NCBI GenBank assembly: GCA_947359465.1
Contig: OX375880.1
Coordinates: forward strand, 19,525,135-19,589,134
Direction of reading: 5' to 3'
Length of the DNA stretch: 64,000 nucleotides
From: Metellina segmentata
Lineage: Eukaryota; Arthropoda; Arachnida; Araneae; Tetragnathidae
Part shown: piece by piece, positions 1 to 11,360 of the stretch
Numbering within the stretch: position 1 is the first letter of the stretch
Layout: each line of letters begins with the position of its first letter
Notes under the pieces: model-generated
The model's input: the letters and a program-made list of their open reading frames with translations, nothing else
Told to the model about the DNA's origin: nothing
Databases searched by the model: none
Position numbers and translations under genes: made by a program

Positions 1-1210
1 TCAATGTCATTGGCTGAAGTTCAAAACTACGTGCTGTTGTTCCGGAGATTGTTTTCATCCCGTTGATCTGCTTGCAGGTGGATTCAGGAGGGGGAGAGAC
101 TGTTACTATAGAGGAAATGTAAGAGTGGAGGGAGCAATGGTAACATTTCTAAGTTACTCTATATCATGCGACCGATTGCCTTCTTCTGCTGGGTGGAGTC
201 TATCATCCGTCATCTCATTAGTCCGCACGACGTATTAGACTTTGACGGTTTCACCATTTTTTGGTCGATGTCATTGGCTGAAGTTCAAAACTATGTACTG
301 TTGTCCTGGAGATTGTCTCAGCCCGTTAATCTGTTGGAAGGTGGATTCAGGAGGGGAATAGACTTATACCATAGAGGAAGTGTAAGAGTGGAGGGAGCAA
401 TGATAACCTTTCTATGTATTCTGTATCATGTGACCAATAGAAGTGACCCTTAGATATTACTTTCTTCTACTGGGTGGAGTCTATCATCCGTCATCTCATT
501 GGTCCGCACGACGTATTAGACTTTGACGGTTTCACCATTTTTTAGTCGATGTCATTGGTTGAAGTTCAAAACTACGTGCATTTGTTCCGGAGATTGGTTT
601 CATCCCGTTGATATGCTTGCAGGTGGATTCAGGAGGGGAATAGACTTATACCATAGAGGAAATGTAAGAGTGGAGGGAGCAATGATAACCTTTCTATGTA
701 TTCTGTATCATGTGACCAATATAAGTGACACTTAGAGAGATTGCTTTCTTCTGCTGGGTGGAGCTCAATATTCATCATCTCATTGGTCCGCACAACATAT
801 TAGACTTTGACGGTTTCACCATTTTTTGATCGATGTCATTGGCTGAAGTTCAAAACTACGTGCTGTTGTTCTGGAGATTGGTCTCACCCCTTTGATCTGT
901 TTGCAGGTGGATTCAGGATTCAGGAGTGGGAGATGCTAATACTATAGAGGAAATGCAAAAGTGGAGTGTACAATGGTAACCTTTCTATGTATTCTGTAAT
1001 AATGTGACCAATAGTAGTGACCCATAGAGATTGCTTTCTTCTGATGGGTGGAGCCTAGTATTCATCATCTATCTCATTGGCCCGTACCACATATTATACT
1101 TTGGCGCTTTCACTATTGTTTTGTCGATGTCATTGGCTGAAGTTCAAAATTACGTGGTGTTGTCCTGGACATATTCCCAGCCCGATGTGCTGCTTCAATG
1201 TAACTTTAGT
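1..1210. repeat. Tandem array, ~285-bp unit, about 4.5 copies
   Basis: The phrase tcgatgtcattggctgaag recurs at about 4, 268, 548, 832 and 1125, so the period drifts from about 265 to 293 bp. Each unit carries a stretch beginning ttcaaaactacgtgctgttg that resembles the SINE body motif ttcaaaattacgtggtgttg found elsewhere in the window. The unit may therefore be SINE-derived. The array runs off the left edge. Open frames in it are by-products of the repeat. Confidence 0.85.
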
Positions 1211-1721
1211 TGACTACCTGCAGACCAGTCATATTCGTAAATACGTCGTGTTCTGAATAATTTTTGAACCCGGTACTCCACCTAATTTGTCACAGGGTCT
1301 CGCACACTTCCTTTTCTCTGTTTGTAATCATTCCTGTTTTTTCAGACACCTGTTTTCTCAGACACCTGTCTGGTGTTTGTGTTTGTGGGTGTAATCGGTC
1401 TACCTGCAGGTGGATTCAGGTGGGGAAGTGGCTGTTTCCTAAGAGGGGAAATGTAAAAGTGGTGTGAGCAATTACACCTCTTTTTGTGCTCAGAATCATA
1501 TGACCAAAATCAGTAGCAACGTGAGCCTTAGACTTCTTTCGTCCTGTCAGGGGAGCCTAACATTTAATTGATCCGCACAATACAGTAACCCTTTTTTTAA
1601 CACGGAACAGTAACCTTTGTTTGCAACATTGACGGAACGGAAAACGGAACAGCAACCTCTCCGCATGGAACAGTTACCCTCGTTTGTACCATCGACGATA
1701 TCCTCATTTATTTTGTCGAAC
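1211..1721. other. Degenerate repeat flank, no gene
   Basis: At 1395-1530 a weak copy of the array unit is visible (ggtggattcagg, gtgagcaatt, catatgacc). At 1600-1690 the phrase ggaacagtaacc recurs three times. No coding signal is seen. Confidence 0.5.
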
Positions 1722-1990
1722 TCGTCATTGGCCGTGGTTCAAAATTACGAGGTGTTGTCCTGGGTAATAATAATTGGTAATTTTTAATTAACATCGTACT
1801 AGAGCAACACAACGGGCTATTAGCGACGGTCCGGGATCAATCCCTTAAAGGAAAGATCCGAGGATAACACCTCGTAATTTTGAACCACGGTCAGATGACG
1901 AGGAAACACCTGAGTTGGCACCCCACTCTCCAAACTTCCACACCAACCCAACGTGAGTGTTGTCCTGGGATTGATTTCAAAGGCAGGTGG
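1722..1990 (+). mobile_element. SINE body (+) split by a nested SINE-A fragment (-)
   Basis: A plus-strand body piece (1722-1764) stops at tgttgtcctggg. The same 12 bases return at 1958-1969. Between them (1765-1957) lies a minus-strand, 5'-truncated SINE-A copy beginning with its reversed ATTACC-type tail. The 12-bp direct repeat is a target-site duplication, so the minus copy inserted into the older one. Confidence 0.8.
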
Positions 1991-2134
1991 TCCCAGAGTG
2001 CTTTCGAAGAGGTATCTTGTCAATCAAGTTTGATGACGAAGCGTTAGATGAAAACACAACCGCGATGATTCCAAGAAAATTGACCACATCCTGATCATGA
2101 AAAAATTTGTCTTTTTGATGACCAATCCAGATCT

Positions 2135-2420
2135 GGTCTCGTCATCTGACCGTGATTCAAAATGACGTGGGGGTCGTCCTAGAATCTTTCCCATAAGGGT
2201 TTTGATCCCGGACTGTCGTCAACAGCCCGTCGTGTTTCTCTTGTACGATGTTAATTAAAATTTCCCATTTCCACCACACCAAGGATTAGCAACGGGAGGT
2301 TTATGAGTTCGAATTCAAGCGAAGATTGTCGTTTACAAGAGTGACTGGTGCACGTTAAATCTGTCCTCAAAAATGCTCATTTTAGCGTGGTGCGATACTT
2401 TGGAGAGTGGGGGCCTAGAT
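2135..2420 (+). mobile_element. SINE 3' body fragment followed by a SINE-B head
   Basis: 2135-2270 matches the shared SINE body through the gacgttaatt-type 3' end. 2282-2420 carries a decayed SINE-B head (ggattagcaac, then gagttcgaattc as box B) and ctggtgcacgttaaatctgtc. Both pieces are diverged. Confidence 0.65.
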
Positions 2421-2935
2421 CGAAAAGATGATGTTGTCATCTTATGAGAATCTATCTCACCTTTAACCTGTGTCGGGCTTCTCATTACCCGTCTGAATCT
2501 CGCCGAACCTACGGGTAGAACCCTTCCTCCTTACGGAACCCCGCCATATGCGATTCGCTTTAAAATGCATAGAGCAAATCCGTGGGGGTTGAGAGCTCTG
2601 TTGACCCTGCCAGCGCTCCATTTCCATCTCCAAGTCCATAGAGCAAATCTCCAATCTCCCGCTCGCACGCGAGACGGAATATGAAAAATGAAACACATAC
2701 ATGGGAAGGAATGAATTTGCCCCTCCCTAGTCTCGGGTGTTTTATTTTTCCTACCCGGGTTTTACGCCTCTGTATCTGTTATGGAGAAATATGGACTCCC
2801 TGACAAGTGGTTTCGGGAATGAATGGGTCCTATATACGGGAGGATGGATCAAATTATGCAATGGAGCGACACTCGGAAAAGTATGTCGCGAGAGCCAAGA
2901 AAATTGTACTTAGAAACACATTTTATTTTATGTTT
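2421..2935. other. Single-copy sequence, no gene recognised
   Basis: Moderately GC-rich sequence with a short open minus frame (2463-2702) that resembles no family I know. No repeat structure is visible. Confidence 0.4.
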
Positions 2936-2939
2936 CCTA

Positions 2940-4635
2940 GGTCTTAAATAACCTTAATGGACAAGGTCTTAAATATACTTCTTAATATACTTCTTAAATA
3001 TACTTCTTAATATACTTCTTAAATATACTTCTTAATATACTTCTTAAATATACTTCTTAATATACTACTCAAATATACTTCTTAGTATACTTCTCAAATA
3101 TACTTCTTAATATACTTCTTAAATATACTTCTTAAATATACTTCTTAATATACTTCTTAATATACTTTTTAATATACTTTTTAATATACTTTTTAATATA
3201 CTTCTTAAATATACTTCTTAAATATACTTCTTAAATATACTTCTTAAATATACTTCTTAAATATACTTCTTAAATAAACTTCTAAATATACTTCTTAATG
3301 TACTTTTTAATATACTTCTTAAATATACTTCTTAATATACTTCTTAATATACTTCTTAAATATACTTCTTAGTATACTTCTTAGTATACTTCTTAAATAT
3401 ACTTCTTAAATATACTTCTTACTATCTTACTATACTATGCTTCTTAAATGTACTCAAATATACTTCTTACTATCTTACTATACTATGCTTCTTAAATGTA
3501 CTTCTTAAATATACTTCTTACTATCTTACTATACTATGCTTCTTAAATTTACTCAAATATACTTCTTAAATGTACTTATTAAATATACTTCTTAAATAAA
3601 CTTCTTAAATATATTTCTTAAATATACTTCTTAAATATACTTCTTAATATACTTCTTAAATATACTTCTTAAATATACTTCTTACTATCTTACTATACTA
3701 TGCTTCTTAAATGTACTCAAATATACTTCTTACTATCTTACTATACTATGCTTCTTAAATGTACTTCTTAAATATACTTCTTACTATCTTACTATACTAT
3801 GCTTCTTAAATTTACTCAAATATACTTCTTAAATGTACTTATTAAATATACTTCTTAAATAAACTTCTTAAATATATTTCTTAAATATACTTCTTAAGTA
3901 TACTTCTTAATATACTTCTTAAATATACTTCTTAAATATACTTCTTAAATATACTTCTTAAATGTACTTCTTAAATATACTTCTTAAATATACTTCTTAA
4001 ATATACTTCTAAAATATACTTCTTAATGTACTTTTTAATATACTTCTTAAATATACTTCTTAATATACTTCTTAATATACTTCTTAAATATACTTCTTAA
4101 ATATACTTCTTAATATACTTCTCAAATATACTTCTTAATATACTTCTTAAATATACTTCTTAATATACTTCTTAGTATACTTCTTAGTATACTTCTTAGT
4201 ATACTTCTTAAATATACTTCTTAAATATACTTCTTACTATACTATGCTTCTTAAATGTACTTCTTACTATCTTACTATACTATACTTCTTAAATATACTT
4301 CTTAAATATACTTCTTAAATATACTTCTTAAATATACTTCTAAAATATACTTCTTAATGTACTTTTTAATATACTTCTTAAATATACTTCTTAATATACT
4401 TCTTAATATACTTCTTAAATATACTTCTTAAATATACTTCTTAATATACTTCTTAAATATACTTCTTAATATACTTCTTAATATACTTCTTAAATATACT
4501 TCTTAAATATACTTCTTAATATACTTTTTAATATACTTCTTAGTATACTTCTTAAATATACTTCTTAAATAAACTTCTTAAATATACTTCTTAAATGTAC
4601 TTCATAAATATACTTCTTAATATACTTCTTAATTC
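2940..4635. repeat. AT-rich minisatellite, 12/13-bp unit
   Basis: The units ttcttaatatac and ttcttaaatatac alternate for about 1.7 kb. A higher-order block containing three copies of actatcttactatactatgc begins at 3421 and recurs at 3684 (263 bp later), so block duplication followed single-unit growth. Variants with ttttt and with gtact recur at about 3290, 4020 and 4340. Confidence 0.95.
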
Positions 4636-4861
4636 ATTGGATGGAAGAGACGTAATTTTTCTTGATTTGCGTATATGATTTTCTGGACTTAGATTCAGAT
4701 ATTTTAAAGAAAAATCTCAGTTATTCCATATCCTTATTTATTTTTACAAAGTAATATTTTCTTAATAATATACAAAATAAATTAAACCGATGTAAAATAA
4801 TACATTCCCTACCATCCACTTCATTAACGGCCGATTAATTAGCGTTCTTCCTTCCGATTCA

Positions 4862-5035
4862 GGTTCGGTTGGTGTGGAAGTTTGGAGAGTGGGGTGTCAG
4901 CTCAGGTGTTGCTTCGTCATCTGACCGTGGTTCAAAATTACGAGGTGTTGTCCACGAATCTTTCCCTTAAGGGACTGATCCCGGACCGTCGTCCCTAGCT
5001 CTAGTACGACGTTAACTAAAAAATTACAAATTACC
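4862..5035 (+). mobile_element. SINE-A, 5'-truncated
   Basis: Starts in the body at ggttcggttggtgtgg and runs through gacgttaactaa to an attacaaattacc tail. The head is missing. Confidence 0.85.
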
Positions 5036-5049
5036 TTTTGATTCAGGGT

Positions 5050-5382
5050 TGACTAACCGGTCTGGTGATTTAGGTGTTAGCCTCTAGATCGGATGGTTTC
5101 TGGTTCGAATCCCGGTCACTGCAAGGATGTTTGTAAGCGTATGGTGTACAGGTGGTTGGTGCACCTTAAATCTGTCGTGGCCGAAAGTCCTCACGTCGGG
5201 TTGGTGTGGAAGTTTGGAGAAAGGTGTGCCAGCTCGGGTGTTGCCTTGGCATCTGAACGTGGTTAAAAATTAAGTGATGCTGTCCTTAGATCTTTCCCTC
5301 AGGGGATTGATCCCGGACCGTCGTCAATAGCCCGTTGTGTAGCTCTAGTACGACGTTAACTAAAATTACCATTACCATTACC
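5050..5382 (+). mobile_element. SINE-A, near full length
   Basis: The head has a tRNA-like pol III promoter: ggtgttagcctctagatcgg covers the A-box region and ggttcgaatccc is box B. The spacer contains ggatgtttgtaagcg and ggtgcaccttaaatctgtcg. The shared body contains gtggaagtttggaga, ttcaaaatta and gatcccggaccgtcgtcaa. The 3' end gacgttaactaaa leads into (ATTACC)n. The full family length is about 330 bp. The head resembles tRNA-Arg most to my eye, which is inference. Confidence 0.9.
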
Positions 5383-5420
5383 AAGCTACCACCGGCTCTC
5401 GAATAAAATGAAGGTTGGTT

Positions 5421-5600
5421 GGCAGGTATTTTAATTAACTTCGCACTGGAGCAACACAATGGGGATTTGGCATTGATCCGAGATCAACCCCCAAACGGAA
5501 TGATCCGAGGACAACACCAGATAGTTTTAAGCCAAGGTCAGTTGACGAACCAACGCCTGAGCTGGTACCCCACTCACCAAACTTCCACCCCAACCGAATA
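5421..5600 (-). mobile_element. SINE-A/B body, minus strand, head missing
   Basis: Reads from the reversed 3' end (ttaattaacttcgcactgg) to ccaaacttccaccccaaccg. Confidence 0.8.
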
Positions 5601-6505
5601 AATTTAAGAAATTCCTACACTTCAGATCAGTTAACTACAACATCCTGGATGACAGCGCCATCTTCTGAACCAAAATCTCCCTCAAAGACATACAAACGAA
5701 AACCGAGCCACCCTTTTCAAGCCAAAACGCCGCTCTTCATATTTCAAACTGCACCTCCTATATTTAAAAAGCGAGAGTTCTTTTCATTTTGGCCAAACTC
5801 CATATATCCTCGCTAACATCTTGCCTATCGTCTAGGACGTTCAGCCAGGGGAAGAAGATGTCTCTCGCCAACATTATTTTTCTCAAAATATATCTATATA
5901 TCTATATATAAACCTATATTTCCCCTCCTAGATCCTCACAAAGAAAGCAATCGAGCTGGTAGATGAGAATATATGACAAGCGCCGGATAAAATAGATGAA
6001 ATAACTTCATGCGGAAGCCTATTTATGTAGAGAAAAATGGGAACTCCCTCGGAAGAGAGGCCTATTTTTTAACTTACCAACATAACTCGCGCAGGAAAGC
6101 GAAATGCCATTTCCAAGACCGCCTCTTCCCAGCGATGTTCAGGTCAGAAACTAAAAAACTTCATTCTGTTGAGCTTTTTTTTTTCTTAAAAAATTGAGAA
6201 TAGACTCGCTTTGTGTGAAATATGATGACAAAATGGATTGGGCCGTGTGCTCTAAATGCCTTCGCTAACCGAGAAAATATGCGTTAATATTTTTGAGGCT
6301 GTGTCTCAATATATTATCGGTATGCTTGTGAAAAATCGCTCTGGAGCGACTTAAAGGACTATTGGCGAGGTTTCGGATAAGGTAAGGTAATTTCAATTAA
6401 CGTTGTACTTGAGTACTACAGTAACTAGCTACTGGAAATGCGCCAAAAATATTGCTAAGGCCGTTACCACCATGTAAACGGAGAGTAGCTCCCAAACCCA
6501 TTTTC
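5601..6505. other. Single-copy island with short simple repeats
   Basis: No gene is recognised. 5885-5920 holds a (tatc/tata)-rich run. Several CT-rich patches and a tatttaaaaag stretch near 5760 are the only notable items. A short SINE 3' fragment lies at about 6375-6410. Confidence 0.4.
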
Positions 6506-6532
6506 ATTCCTCAGGTGTTGCTTCTTCATCTG

Positions 6533-6858
6533 GCCGACCAACCGGTATAATGGTTAAGGTGTTAGCCTATAGATCGGAAGGTTCCTGGTTCGAATCCGGG
6601 CATGGATGTTTATAAGCGTATGGTGTAGAGGCGGCTGGTGCACCTTAAATCTGTCGTGGCCGAAAGTCATCACGTTGGGTTGGCGTGGAAGTTTGGAGAG
6701 TGGGGTGCCAGCTCAGGTGTTGCTTCGTCATTTGACCGAGGTTCAAAATTACGAGGTCCTGTCCTCGGATCTTTCCATTAAAGGATTGATCCCGGACCGT
6801 CGTCAATAGTCCACTGTGTTGCTCTAGTACGACGTTAACTAAAATGAACATTAACATT
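6533..6858 (+). mobile_element. SINE-A, near full length
   Basis: Complete head (ggttaaggtgttagcc; box B ggttcgaatccg) and body. The tail has decayed to aacattaacatt. A 25-bp body scrap (ctcaggtgttgcttcttcat) directly precedes it. Confidence 0.9.
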
Positions 6859-6912
6859 TTCATTCACTGGCGAAAATGACTTTTCAAGCATGTGTAATAA
6901 GTGTGTGCCAGG

Positions 6913-7085
6913 TAATTGGTAATTTTAGTTAACGTCGTACTAGAGCAACACAACGGGCTATTCAAGACGGTCCGGGACCAATCCTATAACGGAAAGATCC
7001 GAGTACAACACCTCGTAATTTTGAACCACGTTCAGATGAAGAAGCAACACCTGAACTGGCACCCCACTCTCCAAACTTCCAAGTA
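6913..7085 (-). mobile_element. SINE-A, 5'-truncated, 9-bp TSD
   Basis: Minus copy flanked by tgtgccagg at 6904-6912 and 7086-7094. It is truncated within the body at the cttccaa boundary. Confidence 0.85.
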
Positions 7086-7110
7086 TGTGCCAGGCTTGTG
7101 TGTGTTACGA

Positions 7111-7435
7111 TTTGGTAATTTTTAATTAACGTCGTACTAGAGCAGCATAACGGACTATTGACGCCGGTCCGGGATCAGTCCCCTAAGGGAAAGAACCGAA
7201 GAGAACGCCACGTTATTGTGAACCACGGTCAGAGGACAAGGCATCACCTAAGCTGGCACCCCACTCTCCAAACTTCCACACCAACCCAACGTAAGGACTT
7301 TCGGCCACGATCGATTTAAGCTGCACCAGCCGCCTCTACACCATACGCTTACAAACATCCATGCAATGACCCAAATTATAACCAGTTACCTTTTATCTAG
7401 AGGCTAACACCTTAACCACCAGACCGGTTGGTCGG
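7111..7435 (-). mobile_element. SINE-A, near full length
   Basis: Reversed tail, body, spacer (cttacaaacatccatgca) and head (aggctaacaccttaacc) are all present. Box B is disrupted (cccaaattataacc), so this copy would be a poor pol III template. Confidence 0.9.
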
Positions 7436-7462
7436 TATCTTGAAGGGAAAGAGGACTGTGGT

Positions 7463-7690
7463 AGCGAGGTTGGATGGGTACTCGATTAGCAACCAGAAGG
7501 TTGTGAGTTCGAATCTAACCAAAGACTGTCGTATACAAAATGCGCTGGTGCACTTTAAATCTAATGTCTTCACGTTGGAGTTTTGCTGAAGTGTGGAGTA
7601 TGAAGTGCCGGCTAACGTGCGACCACGTCATCTAACCTCTGTTCAAACGGTGAGGGAGTGTTCCCTGATACACCTTTTACGATTGTTGCG
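7463..7690 (+). mobile_element. SINE-B, diverged
   Basis: The head reads gattagcaaccagaaggttg followed by box B gagttcgaatct and the aaagactgtcgt spacer. The body is heavily diverged and the 3' end is not found. Confidence 0.75.
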
Positions 7691-7861
7691 ATAGCAACAG
7701 CCTTCGCGCTTTTTCTTTTGGCGCCCTTCTAAAGTAGCTAAGGAAAGAATTATTTCGAAATAACCAAAGTAGTCAAACGACAGTTTAACGGATTTTGAAA
7801 GAATTTTCTAGAATATTAAAAATGAAAAGTCAAACTTTCCGCTTGCCGAGGTTGCCATAAA

Positions 7862-8118
7862 AACAGAATCAATCCCCTAAAAGAAAGTTCCAGACAACAC
7901 CGAGTCATTTTGAACCCCGGTCAGATGACGAGGCAACACCTGAGATGGCACACCACGATCCAAACTTCCACACCAACCCAACGACTTTCGGCCACGACAG
8001 ATTTAAAGTGCACCAGCCGCCGCCTCTACACCATACGCTTACAAACATCCATGCCCGCACCCGGATTCGAACCAGGAACCTTCCTATCTAGAGGCCAACA
8101 CCTTAACCACTTTCACGT
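7862..8118 (-). mobile_element. SINE-A, minus strand, 3' end missing
   Basis: Body, spacer and head are present, with box B reading ggattcgaacc on the plus strand. The copy begins at the aatcaatcccctaaaag segment, so its 3' terminus is deleted. Confidence 0.85.
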
Positions 8119-8212
8119 TTCTATCACTGGAGTTGTGGTTATATCACTGGAGTTGCATAAAACGCATCAGCATTGATTACTATTCATTATTTATCATGAT
8201 TATTTATAAATA

Positions 8213-8386
8213 TTTTGGAGAATGGGGTGCCAGCTCAGGGGCGTTGCTTCGTCAACTGACCGTGGTTCAAAATTACGAGGTGTTGTCCTCGGATCTTTCC
8301 CTTAAGGGATTGATCCCGGACCGTCGTCAATTGCCCGCTGTGTTCCTCTAGTACGAGGTTAATAATAAAAAAAATTACCAATTACC
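8213..8386 (+). mobile_element. SINE-A body with ATTACC tail
   Basis: Starts at ttttggagaatgggg and runs to aaaattaccaattacc. The head is lacking. Confidence 0.85.
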
Positions 8387-8422
8387 TTTCTAAATCTTGT
8401 CAAAAATATCTTGAAAGTAGGT

Positions 8423-8733
8423 AGGTATTTAATTAAAGTTGAACTTATCAATTAAAGTTGAACAAAATTAAAGTTGAACTGGAACAACACAACGGGATAT
8501 TGAATCAATCCTCAAGTTAGAGTTCACAGGACAACAACACCTAATTTTGAACCACGAATGACGAGGCAACACCTGAGCTGGCATGCCACTCTCCGAACTG
8601 CCACACCACGCCATCATAAGAACATCTGAGACCACGGCCGTGCACCAGCCACCTTTGTACACGACGTTTTTTTTGGCTGGATTCGAACACGAAACCATCT
8701 TTGATTCTCTTCGAACCGGGCTACTGCGGCCTC
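8423..8733 (-). mobile_element. SINE-B, minus strand
   Basis: Begins with the reversed TACC tail (gtaggtaggtatttaatta). The 3' end carries a local triplication of attaaagttgaact. It ends near gattcgaacacg and ttcgaaccgggc, a decayed head. Confidence 0.75.
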
Positions 8734-9360
8734 TTTAGAATATAGAAAGCTAATCGAGAATCTAATGCAAAAATAGACGACGATCCGCATCGTAAACTTA
8801 TTATACCCTCAGAGCACGATGACGTTGAACGATAAATTCCCAAAGCAGCTTCGAACTCTTTCCCCTCCCCTCATCATTAGAATATAATTTAGAACGCGAA
8901 AGAAATCATGTTCTAAAAGGCCCTCGAGCGGAGAGTTAAAAGGGTGTATGAATCAAGCTTAATAACTTCGAATATAGGATCATTTACGATAAGATAATGC
9001 GATAGGCCGCTACGAATGATACTTAAAAGAAATGCACTGGCGATCTTCGTTGAACAGTTAGGTGGTAATGGTTTCCTTTTATTTCTCTGAATAATAATGG
9101 TGCTTTCCGAAAATGTAAGCTAAAGTGTTTCTTGTTGGGGTTATTTCTTTTTGGGAAAAATCCTGTTTCTTTTATATTTTCTCAACTCATAGATTGTAAG
9201 TGTCGAATTACTTTGAATCTTATATTTAGATCAGAGTGAAAAGATTACGCAATTTGCGTTCATCCTGCATATTTTTATCTATTTCTGCACTTCGCTGATT
9301 TTTATGACGTTACGCATCAATACGAGGGTGATTCGTGAATAAAAATTGCCTTCTATTTTC
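8734..9360. other. Single-copy AT-rich sequence, nothing recognised
   Basis: No open frame above background, no terminal repeats and no tandem structure seen. Confidence 0.4.
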
Positions 9361-9365
9361 ATTGT

Positions 9366-9783
9366 GCCGACCAAGGTCTGGTGGTTAAGGTGTTAGCCTC
9401 TAGATCGAAAGGTTCCTGGTTCGAATCCGGGTCAGTGCATGGATGTTTGTAAGGGTTTTGTGTAGAGGTGGCTGGTGCACCTTACATCTGTCTTGACCTA
9501 AAGTCCTCACGTTAGGTTGGTGTGGAAGTTTGGAGAGTAGGGTGCCAGCTCAGGTGTTGCTTCGTCATCTGACCGTGTTTTAAAGTTACGTGGTGTTATC
9601 CTCGGATCTTTAGCTTATGAGATTGATTCCACTGTCGTCAATAGCCCATTGTGTTGCTCTAGTCCGACGTTAATTACAAATTACGAAATTACCGGATCTT
9701 TCCCTTAGGAGATTGATCCCAGACTGTCGTCAATAGCCCATTGTGTTGCTCTAGAACGACGTTAATTAAACATTACCATTACC
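9366..9783 (+). mobile_element. SINE-A plus trailing 3' fragment, first unit of a tandem duplication
   Basis: A full SINE-A copy (9366-9691) is followed directly by a second 3' end (9692-9783, from ggatctttccc to the ATTACC tail). The same two-part arrangement repeats in the next entry. Confidence 0.85.
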
Positions 9784-9795
9784 TATTTTCAATGT

Positions 9796-10205
9796 GTCGA
9801 CCAAACGGTCTAGTGGTTAAGGTGTTAGCTTCTAGATAGGAAGGTTGCTGTTTCGAATCCGGGTCAGTGCACGGATGTTTGTAAGCGTTTGGTGTAGAGG
9901 TGACTGGTGCATCTTACATCTGTCGTGGCCTAAATTCCTCACGTTGGGTTGGTGTGGAAGTTTGTAGTGAGGTGCCAGCTCAAGTGTTGCTTCGTCATTT
10001 GACCGGGGTTCAAAATTACGAGGTGTTGTCCTTGGATCTTTCCCTTTAGGGTTTGATTCCGGACCGTCGTCAATAGCACGTTATGTTGCTCGAGTACGAC
10101 GTTAATTAAAAATTACCAATTACCCTTATGAGATTGATCCCAGACCTGTCGTCAATAGCCCATTGCATTGCTCGAGTATGACGTTAATTAAAAATTACCA
10201 ATTAC
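9796..10205 (+). mobile_element. SINE-A plus trailing 3' fragment, second unit of the duplication
   Basis: A full copy (9796-10122) is followed by a 3' piece starting cttatgagattgatcccaga. Both units are preceded by attttca(t/a)tgtg, so a ~420-bp segment was duplicated in tandem. Confidence 0.8.
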
Positions 10206-10330
10206 CATTTCAGTGCATTGGTGAATATGCCCACTGCGCTAACAACTTTCGAGTTGTAAATGGCGCAGGTTGGATTCCAGTCAAGTGATTCTTCTTTATG
10301 TGTATTTCTCTCTTCTATGTCATTAGCGGC
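10206..10330 (+). mobile_element. SINE-C copy, diverged
   Basis: SINE-C has a compact tRNA-like head (gagttgtaggcggcgcaggttcg in the best copy, split here for length) and a tail rich in ttctctct plus gtcattaa. This copy shows ttcgagttgtaaatggcgc, ggttggattcc and tatttctctcttctatgtca. Confidence 0.7.
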
Positions 10331-10405
10331 CATATTTATAAGTCTTGAGTTAACTTGAGGATGAGTTGACCCGCGGTTCAGAGTAAAATCGCTGATCATC
10401 AAGAA

Positions 10406-11135
10406 CCGTATATTTTCTCAAAAGGTGGGTTAAGTGATCAACGGATTAAAACGACACGTTTGTTATGATTGACTACTACAGTCTCCTCACAATCACGTGA
10501 TATTGTTTATATTCGTTACGACGCCCGAATATGCATTCATGCTGTTCAAGCACGTACTTCGTCTGCAGAATTGATTCGAAATTGTGATTAAAGAGAACGC
10601 ATGCGGCATTTTAATTTGGGTTTGGAAAAAAAATGCAAAGGTATTTGATTTCAAATTGGATTTTTATGGAAACTTAAATTTAGCAAGAAAGAATTGTATA
10701 CAATGCCTTGTCAAATCAATGTAATCCGATTATCTGCTTATTCATCAGTATGAATGTGTTTGTGTAAAGTGAAGTAACACTTGCATTGTCAATTTTCTGT
10801 CACTTTCGTAATAAATCAACAAAATAGTTTGAATCTGCTCTCATATATTCTAATGTTTGCCCTCTCATTAGTTTCTACTCTGGCGAGCCAGAATATAGTT
10901 CGAACCAGAACGCATCTGGGGATATATATTTGATAGCAAATGTAGAATAGAAACGTAATTCTATTTATAGAAATGTTAAAATTCCAAAGAGAGTGAAGAC
11001 CAAAGTTTGCATGACGGATATATGTGTGTGCACACCACTGTGGGTTAACTATGATTACTTACTGTGAAATTGATTTACGTTTAGATTCAATGTGGTGTTA
11101 ACTCTTTTGGTGGATTCCTTCACAATGTATACTGT
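10406..11135. other. Single-copy AT-rich sequence, no gene
   Basis: Nothing recognisable. Short frames look random. Confidence 0.4.
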
Positions 11136-11139
11136 CATT

Positions 11140-11360
11140 ATAAAAACTGACCAGATCCCGATGACGAGATATCTCGTCATTGGAGTCAAATGGATCAGGT
11201 CTTGATCTAGTCATTATCTTTAAAATTGGTTATCTTGATGACGAGATACCTCGTCATTAAAAGAAAACTGATCAGTTCTTGATGGACGAGATATCTCGTC
11301 AATAGAAGAAAACTGATTAGATTTTGATGGACGAGATATCTCGTCGAAACCACTTGGAGG
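11140..11360. repeat. Dispersed repeat with palindrome GACGAGATATCTCGTC, copy 1
   Basis: Four sub-units of about 45-77 bp each contain a perfect or one-off copy of the 16-bp palindrome, at 11163, 11240, 11285 and 11330. Each is introduced by a phrase like ctgatcagatcttgatg. The block ends at gtcgaaaccacttgg, a phrase shared with the copies near 36.8 and 45.5 kb. Confidence 0.85.

Noticed and set aside
2940..4635. Centromeric or telomeric DNA
   Set aside because: The array is short, AT-rich and flanked by ordinary SINE-bearing sequence. No telomere-type repeat is present.
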